A stretch of 64,000 nt of DNA from Lentilactobacillus curieae (lineage in GTDB: Bacteria > Bacillota > Bacilli > Lactobacillales > Lactobacillaceae), in contig NZ_CP018906.1 in assembly GCF_000785105.2 (NCBI RefSeq), positions 620,001-684,000 of the forward strand, in the 5' to 3' direction. How positions within the stretch are numbered: position 1 is the stretch's first letter; every line of letters starts with the position of its first letter. Under the pieces are notes generated by a model. It saw only the letters and a list, made by a program, of their open reading frames with translations. It made no database searches and was not told where the DNA came from. A program made the translations under genes and the position numbers. Shown here in pieces: positions 24,284-32,811 of the stretch.

Positions 24284-25576
24284 ATGGAAGCAAGTTCAAT
24301 TAAATTAGAAGCCGCGCTTAACAGCGCCAAGGAAACCCCACTGTTCTACAAAGTTTTTGCTCTAGCTGGCGCCGGAATGATTCTAGATGCAGCTGACGTT
24401 TACATGGCTAGTGCTATCAATAGTTCCCTAATCGCGAGTAAATTCGCGAGTATTAGCCAAGGATCGTTCTTCTTATCAAGTGGTTTCTTAGGACTATTTA
24501 TTGGTTCAATTTTAGCCGGATACATAGGCGACTTTTATGGTCGTAAGCGCGCCTATCAGTTTAATTTATTACTGTTTGGCGCATTTACCTTACTATCATC
24601 AATCGCCCCAAACATGACAATTTTAATTTTATTTAGGTTTATTTCAGCCATTGGTCTCGGTGCCGAAATCGTCACCGGGTACGCAGTTGTTAATGAGTTT
24701 GCTCCAATAAAACGGCGTGGCCACTGGTCTGGAATGACAGCGATTGTTGCCAACACTGGTGCTCCAATCACCTTATTGATTGCGACCTTTATGATTCCAC
24801 GATTTGGTTGGCGTTCCATGTTCATTTTAATTGGAAGTTTTGCAATCATTCTTTGGTTTCTGAGAAGACATTTCCCAGAATCTCCCCGTTGGCTACTAGC
24901 TAAAGGTAGAACCTCTGAAGCTAACGAAATAATTGAAAAACTAACTCAACGTGGACTGTACGAGGAAGGCGAACTCAAGGATAAAAACGAACCAGCTGTT
25001 CATATCAGTTTTTCTAAGGGATTATTTATTGCCGTTATTGCGGTTAGTGCAACTCTGCTCTGCCAATACACATTCACTTCATGGGTACCAACGTTGCTAT
25101 TAAAACAAGGGATCGACATCGTTGGTTCAATCGGTTTTTCAGCAATTATGATGATTGGCGCCCCAATTGGTTCTGCAATCGGTGCACTATTAATTGATAA
25201 GACTGGTCGAAAAAAGTTAATTATTTCAGCATTTATCTCAACCGCAATCTTAGGAATCGCATATCCATACGAACAAACTACTGCAGGCACCCTAATCAAT
25301 GGTTTCTTATTAACAATCACGCTCTACATCCTAGTTGCCAGCGTTGTTAGTATTTACACCAACGAGCTTTTCGAAACCTCACACAGGTTTAGGGGAGCAG
25401 GAATTGCGAATGGAACATCTAAGCTGCTAAACGTTTTAATGCCAACGACCGTTGCCTTCTTGATTACTCAGATTTCAACTTCGTTTATCTTCTACGGGAT
25501 TGCTGCATTAGCAATCATCGCTTCGATAATCATTGGAATTTTTGGACCAGAAACGGATCAAAAAGCCATCAAGTAA
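24284..25576 (+). CDS. MFS transporter, metabolite:H+ symporter/sugar porter type
   Basis: This 430-residue protein has twelve helices. MFS motifs are visible in GYIGDFYGRKRAYQFN and the PESPRWLLAKGR motif that ends helix 6 in the sugar porter and aromatic acid:H+ symporter groups. Helix 1 contains an acidic motif (GMILDAADVYMAS) like the D-x-x-D of NiaP and aromatic or carboxylic acid importers. It is the last gene of the T-box operon (17 bases after the lyase), so it probably imports the acid processed by the two lyase-family proteins. Which acid is unknown. Confidence 0.85.
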   Translation: MEASSIKLEAALNSAKETPLFYKVFALAGAGMILDAADVYMASAINSSLIASKFASISQGSFFLSSGFLGLFIGSILAGYIGDFYGRKRAYQFNLLLFGAFTLLSSIAPNMTILILFRFISAIGLGAEIVTGYAVVNEFAPIKRRGHWSGMTAIVANTGAPITLLIATFMIPRFGWRSMFILIGSFAIILWFLRRHFPESPRWLLAKGRTSEANEIIEKLTQRGLYEEGELKDKNEPAVHISFSKGLFIAVIAVSATLLCQYTFTSWVPTLLLKQGIDIVGSIGFSAIMMIGAPIGSAIGALLIDKTGRKKLIISAFISTAILGIAYPYEQTTAGTLINGFLLTITLYILVASVVSIYTNELFETSHRFRGAGIANGTSKLLNVLMPTTVAFLITQISTSFIFYGIAALAIIASIIIGIFGPETDQKAIK

Positions 25577-25577
25577 C

Positions 25578-25616
25578 AAAAAAGTCATTTCAACAGACCG
25601 TTGAAATGACTTTTTT
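25578..25616. terminator. Bidirectional terminator
   Basis: AAAAAAGTCATTTCAAC and GTTGAAATGACTTTTTT enclose a 5-base loop. It separates convergent genes. Confidence 0.93.
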
Positions 25617-26822
25617 CTATCTCTTATAATCTTTTCGATACGCAATTCCCACCATTACCAAGTTCACAATCACTAGTAGCGTGGTCATCAAGAACACATG
25701 ACGATAATCAAAGATTCCAGCAACCCCTGAAGCTAACATTGGTCCCACCACACACCCAAATGCTTGAGCAGATTGGTAGTAACTAAAGATTCGGCTCACA
25801 GATTGAGTTGGTGATTCAAGGGTCAGGACAGTTTGGACAACCGGCAACAAGGCAGCGTCCGCGATCCCGATAAGGAACCTGAGTACCCCTAAGAATCCAA
25901 CTGAAGTTACAAAAAACATTGGGAAGAACACAATTCCTGAGAATGCTAATCCCCACAACAGCACTTTTTGCGGACCAACTCGGTCACCTAACTCACCTAA
26001 TTTAGGAGCTGAAAACAACGTGGCAATTCCAGGTAGAGCCGCAATGATTCCACTCATAAAAGCAACATTCCCATGACCATGCATCAATTGTTTAACAAAC
26101 AAACTGATGATTGGGTTAATTGAGTTGGTGGCTGCTTGAATAAGCAATGATGAAGCAAACATCGCCCACACCACCCGTTTATGAGCAATCCCAGCAAAGG
26201 CTTCCTTGATTCCACTTTTCGCCTTCTTAGCAATCGGGGTAAAGTTTTCCTTCACAAAGAACAGGGTCACCATCGATGCACAGAACATCATAAACCCAAA
26301 GATGAAAAACGGAATCCGATAGCCAAACATTCCAGCAAGATAACCACCAATAATCGGACCAATCAGCTGACCACCGACAGTTCCCGTGGTCATTTTCCCC
26401 ATCGCTGAACCACTTTTGTCACTAGGAACTTCACTCGCAACCAACGCATAGGCGTTATTAATGTAACCAGAGAAGGTTCCCTGAATTGCCCGAATGATGA
26501 TAAGTACCCACACATTTGGTGAAAAACCCGTTAGTGTAGCGCTAATCGTCATTCCAAACGCTGCTCTTAGCAACATTGGTTTACGGCCAGTTCTATCAGC
26601 TAAGTTCCCCCATAGTGGCGAGACAATTGCTTGGGATAAGAAGGTCACTGCAAAGGCAGCCCCCGCATATAAAGTTAGTTCCCACTTGGGAAAGTTTCCC
26701 ATTTGGGAGATAAATAGCGGCAGGAAGGGCAAAGACATGCTTGCTCCAGCCCCCGTCGCAAAGTTTCCAAACCACAACGCTCGCATGTTTCGTTGCCACT
26801 GTGGTGTGCTGCTGTTACTCAT
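25617..26822 (-). CDS. DHA1-type multidrug efflux MFS transporter
   Basis: This 401-residue protein has twelve helices. Motif A reads GNLADRTGRKPMLLRA, and motif C of drug/H+ antiporters appears as GGQLIGPIIGGYLAGMFG, with a second copy VVGPMLASGVAGIFDYR. Such proteins expel drugs or metabolites with protons. The gene is monocistronic with a bidirectional terminator. The upstream region has an AACGTTTT element near 26875 but no clear regulator gene adjacent. Substrate unknown. Confidence 0.85.
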   Translation of the reverse strand: MSNSSTPQWQRNMRALWFGNFATGAGASMSLPFLPLFISQMGNFPKWELTLYAGAAFAVTFLSQAIVSPLWGNLADRTGRKPMLLRAAFGMTISATLTGFSPNVWVLIIIRAIQGTFSGYINNAYALVASEVPSDKSGSAMGKMTTGTVGGQLIGPIIGGYLAGMFGYRIPFFIFGFMMFCASMVTLFFVKENFTPIAKKAKSGIKEAFAGIAHKRVVWAMFASSLLIQAATNSINPIISLFVKQLMHGHGNVAFMSGIIAALPGIATLFSAPKLGELGDRVGPQKVLLWGLAFSGIVFFPMFFVTSVGFLGVLRFLIGIADAALLPVVQTVLTLESPTQSVSRIFSYYQSAQAFGCVVGPMLASGVAGIFDYRHVFLMTTLLVIVNLVMVGIAYRKDYKR

Positions 26823-26883
26823 AAAAGATGAACCTTTCTATTTAAAAATCGAGTCAAACAATAATTGAGTATAAACGTTTTTA

Positions 26884-26940
26884 ACAAAAAATAAAGGGGC
26901 TTACCCATGGCTGACCAACGTCAACTCGGATAAGTCCCTT
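26884..26940 (-). terminator. Intrinsic terminator of the SGNH hydrolase gene
   Basis: On the minus strand AAGGGACTTATCC pairs with GGTAAGCCCCTT through a long branched stem, followed by TATTTTTT. Confidence 0.75.
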
Positions 26941-26949
26941 CGACTTGAA

Positions 26950-27930
26950 TTATTTTTTAGTTAATTGTTGTTGCAACCACTGACTAATGTAGTAGCCAAA
27001 TTGTTGGTAAGTTTGGCTAGTTGGATGAACCCGGTGATCATAGTATTTTTGGTAGAAATTTGTCTTATTGATGAAGTATGGGTGAGCCTTAGAAATATTA
27101 TAGGTAGGAATTCCTAACTTTTTATAGGTCTGCGCCATCCCTCTTTGTAGTTCTGGGAAAGTGTAACCACCAATTCCGACTCTAGTGTTGATATCACTAA
27201 AATCAAATCTAGGTAGTGGAATAATCCCATAAATTTTTATTTTAGGATTTTGCTTTCTGATATATTTGATTGCTTGCGTCATCTTTGCCTGTACCTGCTT
27301 AAGACTAGCAGTGCTGTGGCGATAATCATTAGTTCCGTATTCAATCACTAACACATTAGGATTCTTAAAATTAATGGTTGGCAAAATTGTGAACAGATCG
27401 TTGAAATTATGACCCGTTACTGACGAACGAACGTGACCCTGCTTGTGGACCTTAGCTTGTAGATACTTATGAACCCACAGCGGGAAACTGGCATTTTTAT
27501 AGTTGTAATAACCGTTATAACCCTTAGTAATTGAGTCACCCATAAATAAGATGGTGTTCTTCTTCATGCTTGCGGTGTTAGGCAATGCCACTCGATAGTG
27601 TCGATTAACAACAGTTGCGATTGCCTTGCGTGGTACAACCAACTTTTTAGTTTGATTACCACTTTGGACTTCATAAAGATCGCCAGCAACAGACTTACCA
27701 ACTGCATACCACACCGTCTTGGGGTGGGTCATAGTTAGTTTTTTATCCTTAACGTAGACTGGAATCGCGTCCATTTTACTGAACTCAACTTGATTTAATT
27801 TTTTAACTGTTTGCTGGCGTGCACTTGCGGGTGCGTGCGTGGTAGCCCCGCCTGACACAACCGGGTAAGTTGCGCAAACCAATAAAGCACCCAGGCTAAT
27901 AATTGCCTTGCTGATAAACTTGCTCTTCAT
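26950..27930 (-). CDS. Secreted SGNH/GDSL hydrolase
   Basis: The protein is 326 residues when started at the ATG at 27930, which has GGGAGAG about nine bases upstream; an upstream ATG lacks a site. Residues 1 to about 30 are a signal peptide. Residues 45-115 form a small SH3-like or wall-binding region (VYVKDKKLTMTHPKTVWYAV). The C-terminal hydrolase carries the SGNH blocks: LFMGDSITKG (nucleophile Ser), VIEYGTNDYR (block III) and DHRVHPT (catalytic Asp and His). It is an extracellular esterase or deacetylase acting on cell-wall or exogenous ester substrates. Substrate unknown. Confidence 0.88.
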   Translation of the reverse strand: MKSKFISKAIISLGALLVCATYPVVSGGATTHAPASARQQTVKKLNQVEFSKMDAIPVYVKDKKLTMTHPKTVWYAVGKSVAGDLYEVQSGNQTKKLVVPRKAIATVVNRHYRVALPNTASMKKNTILFMGDSITKGYNGYYNYKNASFPLWVHKYLQAKVHKQGHVRSSVTGHNFNDLFTILPTINFKNPNVLVIEYGTNDYRHSTASLKQVQAKMTQAIKYIRKQNPKIKIYGIIPLPRFDFSDINTRVGIGGYTFPELQRGMAQTYKKLGIPTYNISKAHPYFINKTNFYQKYYDHRVHPTSQTYQQFGYYISQWLQQQLTKK

Positions 27931-28116
27931 TATTAAACTCTCCCAAAACTGTTTCATTAACATTTATATATACTACCAAAATCCCCAATTAATGTGAAGA
28001 ACTTGTCACAGAATTCAGGCTCAATATCTTGACAATCAGATTAAGAAGTGATTTCACAAAGATTACATTGAGTAAAACGTTGATATGTTAGGGATAATCC
28101 AACTTTTATTTTTTGC

Positions 28117-28145
28117 TTGTTAAACCGCTTACATCACTTTATACT
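28117..28145 (+). promoter_or_regulatory. Promoter of the amino-acid ABC transporter genes
   Basis: TTGTTA and TATACT are separated by 17 bases. The spacer contains TTAAACCGCTTACA, a cre-like 14-mer with one mismatch (28120-28133). Confidence 0.65.
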
Positions 28146-28175
28146 TAAAGCAATCACATAAGGAGGGTTCACAAG

Positions 28176-29015
28176 ATGACTCACAAAAATAGATATGCAA
28201 TTATTGGATTATTAGGTATGCTTTCCGTTTTATTACTGATCGTAACCGGCTGTGGAAAATCAAATTCCAGCAAAGCACCAATTACCGTGGCCACGTCAGG
28301 GACACTTTACCCCACTTCATTTCACGATGAAAAATCAAATAAGCTGACAGGATTTGACGTAGAGGTTGTTCGAGCCGTTGCCAAAAAACTCGGTCGTAAA
28401 GTTGAGTTCAAAGAAATGAACGTTGCTGGTCAACTAACAGCTGTCAAGACCGGTAAAGTTGACATGGCTGCTAATGATTTCTCAATCTCTCCTGCTAGAA
28501 AGAAGCAATTCGTACTATCTACCCCATACAAACACTCATGGAACAGTATGGTAGTTCGGAAAAAAGATAATTCTGGCATCCATTCATGGGCTGACATCAA
28601 GGGCAAAAAAGCTGCCGGTGAAGCAGGAACCAGTTACCAAAAGTTGGCAAAACAATTGGGAGCAAAAACCGTTAACTACGATAACGTTGCTAACTCAGTT
28701 TATTTAAAGGACGTCAAAAATGGACGGACCGATCTAATTATGAATGACTACTACCTACAAAAACTTGCCCTTTCAGCTGTGCCAAATAATGGTTTGAAGA
28801 TTTTAACCAACATGTTCTTCACTACCAATGATGATGGTGCTGGAACCGGGATTTTAATGAAGAAGAGCAATACTAAATTAGCAAAGCAAGTTAACAAAGC
28901 TCTCAAGGAATTAAAAAAGGACGGCACTTTAAAGAAGATTTCTATGAAGTACTACAAGGCAGACGTAACCAAGAAGCCTAACGTGAAGATTTCTCGGAAC
29001 TTTACGATTAAATAG
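28176..29015 (+). CDS. Amino-acid ABC transporter substrate-binding lipoprotein
   Basis: This 279-residue protein carries a lipoprotein signal peptide with lipobox LIVTGC (Cys at about residue 27). The mature part is a type-II periplasmic-binding fold of the polar amino-acid (PBPb) family. Blocks seen are ITVATSGTLYPTSF, NKLTGFDVEVVRAVAKKLG, VDMAANDFSISPARKKQF and IKGKKAAGEAGTSYQKLAK. The ligand may be cystine, glutamine or another polar amino acid; the sequence does not decide. AAGGAGGG precedes the ATG and the permease begins 15 bases downstream. An ATPase is missing from the unit. Confidence 0.9.
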   Translation: MTHKNRYAIIGLLGMLSVLLLIVTGCGKSNSSKAPITVATSGTLYPTSFHDEKSNKLTGFDVEVVRAVAKKLGRKVEFKEMNVAGQLTAVKTGKVDMAANDFSISPARKKQFVLSTPYKHSWNSMVVRKKDNSGIHSWADIKGKKAAGEAGTSYQKLAKQLGAKTVNYDNVANSVYLKDVKNGRTDLIMNDYYLQKLALSAVPNNGLKILTNMFFTTNDDGAGTGILMKKSNTKLAKQVNKALKELKKDGTLKKISMKYYKADVTKKPNVKISRNFTIK

Positions 29016-29030
29016 TAACCAGGTGATTTG

Positions 29031-29693
29031 ATGTCGATTCTTCACTATCTATCAATCCCCAACTTTTTCGACGCTCCATTAGCTTTCAACTCGGTACCAA
29101 AAATTCTCGCTGGGTTTCCGTTATCGATTATCCTAACAATCATCAGTTTTATTCTGGCCTTGACCTTAGGACTTTTGTTGACACTAGCTCAACTTAGTAA
29201 ACGTAAACTTTTTCACCGCCTTGCAAGAGCCTTTATCTCCTTCATGCGTGGTGTACCAATGATCGTGGTTTTGTTTGTCGTTTACTTTGGATTCAATACT
29301 GCTGCATTACCAGCTGCAATCATTTCGTTTAGTATCGTCAGCAGTGCATTTGTCTCCGAAGTCTTTCGGTCCTCATTTATGGCCGTGGATACTGGTCAGT
29401 GGGAGGCAGCCTACTCACTAGGTTTGTCGTACCGAATTGTGGTGGCAAAAATCGTGTTTCCACAGGCTTTTCGAATTGCAATCCCAGCTTTAGGAAATAT
29501 TTTATTGGATCTGTTTAAAAGCACGTCACTTGCAGCAATGATCACCGTCAGTGAAATGTTCATGAATGCACAGATTGTTGCTGGCGCCCATCAGGACTAC
29601 ATGACGATCTACTTAACGATTGCCGTGATTTACTGGTTCTTCTGTTGGTTGTTGACGGTTGGACAGACGATGTTGGAGAAAAAGTTGGCATAA
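29031..29693 (+). CDS. Amino-acid ABC transporter permease
   Basis: This 220-residue His/Glu/Gln/Arg-type permease has five or more helices. The EAA loop is read as AYSLGLSYRIVVAKIVFPQAFRIAIPALGN, with the preceding FISFMRGVPMIVVLFVVYFGF typical of HisM/GlnP proteins. The start at the ATG at 29031 has AGGTGA eight bases upstream. It would form a homodimeric channel for the adjacent binding lipoprotein. No ATP-binding subunit follows: the next element is a terminator and xylB on the other strand. Confidence 0.9.
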   Translation: MSILHYLSIPNFFDAPLAFNSVPKILAGFPLSIILTIISFILALTLGLLLTLAQLSKRKLFHRLARAFISFMRGVPMIVVLFVVYFGFNTAALPAAIISFSIVSSAFVSEVFRSSFMAVDTGQWEAAYSLGLSYRIVVAKIVFPQAFRIAIPALGNILLDLFKSTSLAAMITVSEMFMNAQIVAGAHQDYMTIYLTIAVIYWFFCWLLTVGQTMLEKKLA

Positions 29694-29695
29694 CC

Positions 29696-29730
29696 AAAAA
29701 CCGCAAACCTCGCTTGAGGTTTGCGGTTTT
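29696..29730. terminator. Bidirectional terminator
   Basis: AAAACCGCAAACCTC and GAGGTTTGCGGTTTT enclose a 4-base loop. Confidence 0.92.
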
Positions 29731-29740
29731 GTCTTCGTCT

Positions 29741-31249
29741 TTATAGTTCTTCTTCTCGGTACTTAACCAAATCAGCGGTGATTGCTTTAGTACTTGGATA
29801 GATTTGCTTATAAATTTCATGAAGTCGTTGATATTTTTTAACGTTGTCAGGTTTTGGTAGAAATACATCCTTAAATGACACAAAAGTCTTGGTACATTCC
29901 TGAACGTCTTTGAACCAGCCCAACCCGACAGCCGCAAGCATTGCTGCCCCAAGGCCAGGTCCCTGTTCATTTTTAAGGGAAACCACCTTAACGTTGAAAA
30001 TATCGGCCTGAATTTGTTGCCAAAGCGGACTCTTTGCCCCACCACCGATTGAAACGACAGTGTCGAACTTGGCTCCATTTTCTTCGTAAATGTCCATAAT
30101 ATCTCTGAACGAAAAGATGATGCCCTCTAGGACAGCCCGAACAAAGTCATGCCGCTTATGAATTCCATCAATTCCAATAAAGCTACCACGGATATCAGCA
30201 TCTGCATAAGGTGCTCGTTCACCAACAATATATGGTGCAAATAACAGACCGTTTGCACCTACTGTTGACTCAGCCGCACTTTCAACAACTGAAGTAAAAT
30301 CTTCGTTTTCAGCAAACGTCTTCTTAAACCAACTTAATGAAAACCCAGCGGCCAAGGTAACTCCCATTGAATAAAACGCATCCGGAATCGCATGATCTTC
30401 ATACTGCAGAACCCCACGGTAATTAGTTTCCTTTTGTGGCTCATACTTTAAAATTACTCCGGAAGTCCCAATACTTGAAAGCACCTTAGTTGGCGAATCG
30501 ATTCCAGCGCCGACTGCTCCGCAAGCATTGTCTGCACCACCACCAAATGTTTTAGTGGTTGTCGATAACCCAGAATACTCTGAATATGCTGGGGTAATGT
30601 TGCCAGTTTCATCAATCGAACGAACCAGTGGTGGACAGAGCGATTCTGGAATATCGAACGCCTCTAGAATTTCTTGGCTCCATTGTTGGGTATCGACATC
30701 CAGCATTACCGTTCCAGTAGCATCGGAATAATCCATTGCCAAGTTCCCAGTCATTCTAAACCTGAGGTAGTCCTTAGGGAGCAACATTGTTTTTGCCTTA
30801 GCAAAAATTTCAGGTTGATTTTCTTTAACCCACAGCAGTTTGGGTAAAGTGAAACCTTCGAGCGGTTTGTTATGAGTGATGTCGATAAATTTTTCGCCCA
30901 TCTTAGCCAAAATCTCCTCGCACTGTTTGGTCGAACGAGTATCATTCCAAAGCATGGCTGGACGCAAAACTTCGTTGTTCTCATCCAAAAGGACTAGCCC
31001 ATGCATCTGACCAGAGTAACTGATACCGGCAATGTCTTCCGGCTTGATTTGATCATTTAAAATTAACCGTACAATAGAAACTGTGGTTGCGCTAACCCAG
31101 TCCTCTGGATCTTGTTCTGCATAACCTGGTTTGGGTTGTTGGAGGGGGAAATCCATTCCCTCTTGAGCAATAATTGTTCCGTCAGCAGTTACAGCCGAAA
31201 CTTTTACTGAGCTAGTTCCTAAATCAACTCCAAGAACACACTGTGCCAT
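29741..31249 (-). CDS. xylB: Xylulokinase XylB
   Basis: This 502-residue FGGY kinase phosphorylates D-xylulose to xylulose-5-phosphate, the entry to the phosphoketolase or pentose phosphate route. The start at the ATG at 31249 follows GGGAGG; an upstream in-frame ATG lies in the xylA-xylB spacer and has no site. The phosphate loop is [14 protein letters not shown], the sugar-binding block is [12 protein letters not shown], and [18 protein letters not shown] plus [15 protein letters not shown] mark the C-terminal ATP domain. It follows xylA, with an intrinsic terminator hairpin in the gap. Confidence 0.94.
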   Translation of the reverse strand: MAQCVLGVDLGTSSVKVSAVTADGTIIAQEGMDFPLQQPKPGYAEQDPEDWVSATTVSIVRLILNDQIKPEDIAGISYSGQMHGLVLLDENNEVLRPAMLWNDTRSTKQCEEILAKMGEKFIDITHNKPLEGFTLPKLLWVKENQPEIFAKAKTMLLPKDYLRFRMTGNLAMDYSDATGTVMLDVDTQQWSQEILEAFDIPESLCPPLVRSIDETGNITPAYSEYSGLSTTTKTFGGGADNACGAVGAGIDSPTKVLSSIGTSGVILKYEPQKETNYRGVLQYEDHAIPDAFYSMGVTLAAGFSLSWFKKTFAENEDFTSVVESAAESTVGANGLLFAPYIVGERAPYADADIRGSFIGIDGIHKRHDFVRAVLEGIIFSFRDIMDIYEENGAKFDTVVSIGGGAKSPLWQQIQADIFNVKVVSLKNEQGPGLGAAMLAAVGLGWFKDVQECTKTFVSFKDVFLPKPDNVKKYQRLHEIYKQIYPSTKAITADLVKYREEEL

Positions 31250-31267
31250 GTTAATTACCTCCCTTAT

Positions 31268-31304
31268 CAAAAAAGGATGGAAGGTTAATTCCATCCCTTT
31301 TGAA
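31268..31304 (-). terminator. Intercistronic terminator-like hairpin between xylA and xylB
   Basis: On the minus strand AAAGGGATGGA pairs with TCCATCCTTT and is followed by TTTTTTG. It lies between the xylA stop and the xylB ribosome binding site, so xylB would receive only read-through transcription. Confidence 0.8.
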
Positions 31305-31353
31305 AATATTGTTTTTAGAAGAAAGATTCATTTGTTACTAATACTTGTAGTGA

Positions 31354-32694
31354 TTACTTTGAAAGTGTGTCAATGATGTAATGGTTAATTGTGTCCTTAA
31401 CTCTTTCAAGATGATCTGATGAAGTTGCGTCACGCAATTCCTTTTGGGTCTTGTCTAATGAGTAGTCTTCAAGAGTCTTCATGTCGGCCTTACCACTTTC
31501 AATGTCAGCACCGATACCACTGTTGTATGAACTATAGCGTTCCTTAACGATGTCTTCAAGAACACCGTCTTCCTTCATCTTGTTAGCAACTCTAAGTCCA
31601 GCAGCAAATGTATCCATACCAACAATATGACTGTAGAATAGGTCATTTGCTTCAAATGATGAACGACGAGGCTTAGCATCAAAGTTTAATCCACCACGAG
31701 GGCCAATTCCGCCTGCTTCAACGACTTCATACATCGCTCCTACTGCTTCGTACAAGTCTGAAGGGAATTCATCAATATCCCAACCAATCAACTTGTCTCC
31801 TTGGTTTGCATCCAATGAACCAAGCATACCGGCTTCGCGTGCAACACGAATTTCGTGTTGGTACGTATGACCTGCTAAGTTAGCATGGTTACCTTCAAGG
31901 TTAAGCTTGAAGTCTTTATCCAAACCGTATTCCTTCATAAATGAAATAGTAGTAGCGGCATCGAAATCATATTGATGAGTTGATGGTTCCTTTGGTTTTG
32001 GTTCAAGTAGCATTTGAGCATCAAAGCCAATTTCATTAGCGTAATCTTTTGCCATGTGGAACAACTTAGCTGCATGCTCTTGTTCCATCTTCATATCAGT
32101 GTTCCACAGTGATTCGTAACCTTCACGGCCACCCCAGAATACGTAGTTTTCAGAACCTACACGCTTACCAATTTCAAGACTGTGTTTTAATTGGGCAGCT
32201 GAGTAAGCAAAGATGTCAGCGTATGGTGATGTACCTGCACCTGAAACAAAACGTGGGTTTGTGAACATGTTTGAAGTATTCCAAAGAACCTTCATACCAC
32301 TTGTCTTTTGATTTTCCACAATCTTGTCAACAACTTTATCCAAGTTCTTGTTAGTCTCACGAAGGGTATCGCCTTCTGGAGCTAAATCACGATCATGGAA
32401 TGCTAAGTAGTCAACACCCAATTTGTCGTAAAATTCAAAAGCATAGTCAACTTTTGCAAGTGCTTGATCCATTGGATCTGAGTACTTGTCATATGGACGA
32501 ATTGCAGTTCCATCACCAAATGGGTCAACTAAACGTTGATCAAATGTGTGCCAGTAAGCAACTGAAAAGCGCAACCAGTCACGCATCTTCTTACCACCAA
32601 TAACTTCATCAGGGTTGTAGTATTGGAAAAAGTTTCCTGACTTTAAATCTTTTGTTCCTTCATATTTAATTTTATCAATATCCCAGTAACTCAT
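31354..32694 (-). CDS. xylA: Xylose isomerase XylA
   Basis: This 446-residue metal-dependent TIM-barrel enzyme interconverts D-xylose and D-xylulose. The catalytic His lies in [13 protein letters not shown], the metal-binding Glu/Asp residues in [17 protein letters not shown] and [18 protein letters not shown], and the family signature is [10 protein letters not shown]. The length matches class II xylose isomerases. GGAGG precedes the ATG. An XylR-type operator lies 35-60 bases upstream, so xylose induction is expected. xylB follows after a terminator-like hairpin. Confidence 0.96.
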   Translation of the reverse strand: MSYWDIDKIKYEGTKDLKSGNFFQYYNPDEVIGGKKMRDWLRFSVAYWHTFDQRLVDPFGDGTAIRPYDKYSDPMDQALAKVDYAFEFYDKLGVDYLAFHDRDLAPEGDTLRETNKNLDKVVDKIVENQKTSGMKVLWNTSNMFTNPRFVSGAGTSPYADIFAYSAAQLKHSLEIGKRVGSENYVFWGGREGYESLWNTDMKMEQEHAAKLFHMAKDYANEIGFDAQMLLEPKPKEPSTHQYDFDAATTISFMKEYGLDKDFKLNLEGNHANLAGHTYQHEIRVAREAGMLGSLDANQGDKLIGWDIDEFPSDLYEAVGAMYEVVEAGGIGPRGGLNFDAKPRRSSFEANDLFYSHIVGMDTFAAGLRVANKMKEDGVLEDIVKERYSSYNSGIGADIESGKADMKTLEDYSLDKTQKELRDATSSDHLERVKDTINHYIIDTLSK

Positions 32695-32727
32695 AAGATA
32701 GCCTCCAAGTTATTTGTTTTATTTTTA

Positions 32728-32754
32728 ATTAGTTTGTCTATCCAACCAACTTAC
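32728..32754. promoter_or_regulatory. XylR-type operator upstream of xylA
   Basis: TTAGTTTGT and ACCAACTTA lie seven bases apart in the same geometry as the near-perfect site upstream of the GPH transporter at 35964-35990 and match the known Bacillus xyl operator plan. Confidence 0.75.
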
Positions 32755-32766
32755 AAATTTAATTAT

Positions 32767-32797
32767 AAAAGGCTTGATCATTTTTTGCAAGCCTTTT
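32767..32797. terminator. Terminator of the GH43 operon
   Basis: AAAAGGCTTG and CAAGCCTTTT form a stem around an 11-base loop. It ends the minus-strand GPH transporter-xynB unit just before the xylA promoter region. Confidence 0.8.
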
Positions 32798-32811
32798 CAT
32801 AATTTTATTTT

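Noticed and set aside
24039-24299. A minus-strand 86-codon frame across the lyase-MFS junction
   Set aside because: Antisense to two clear genes, with no start signal.
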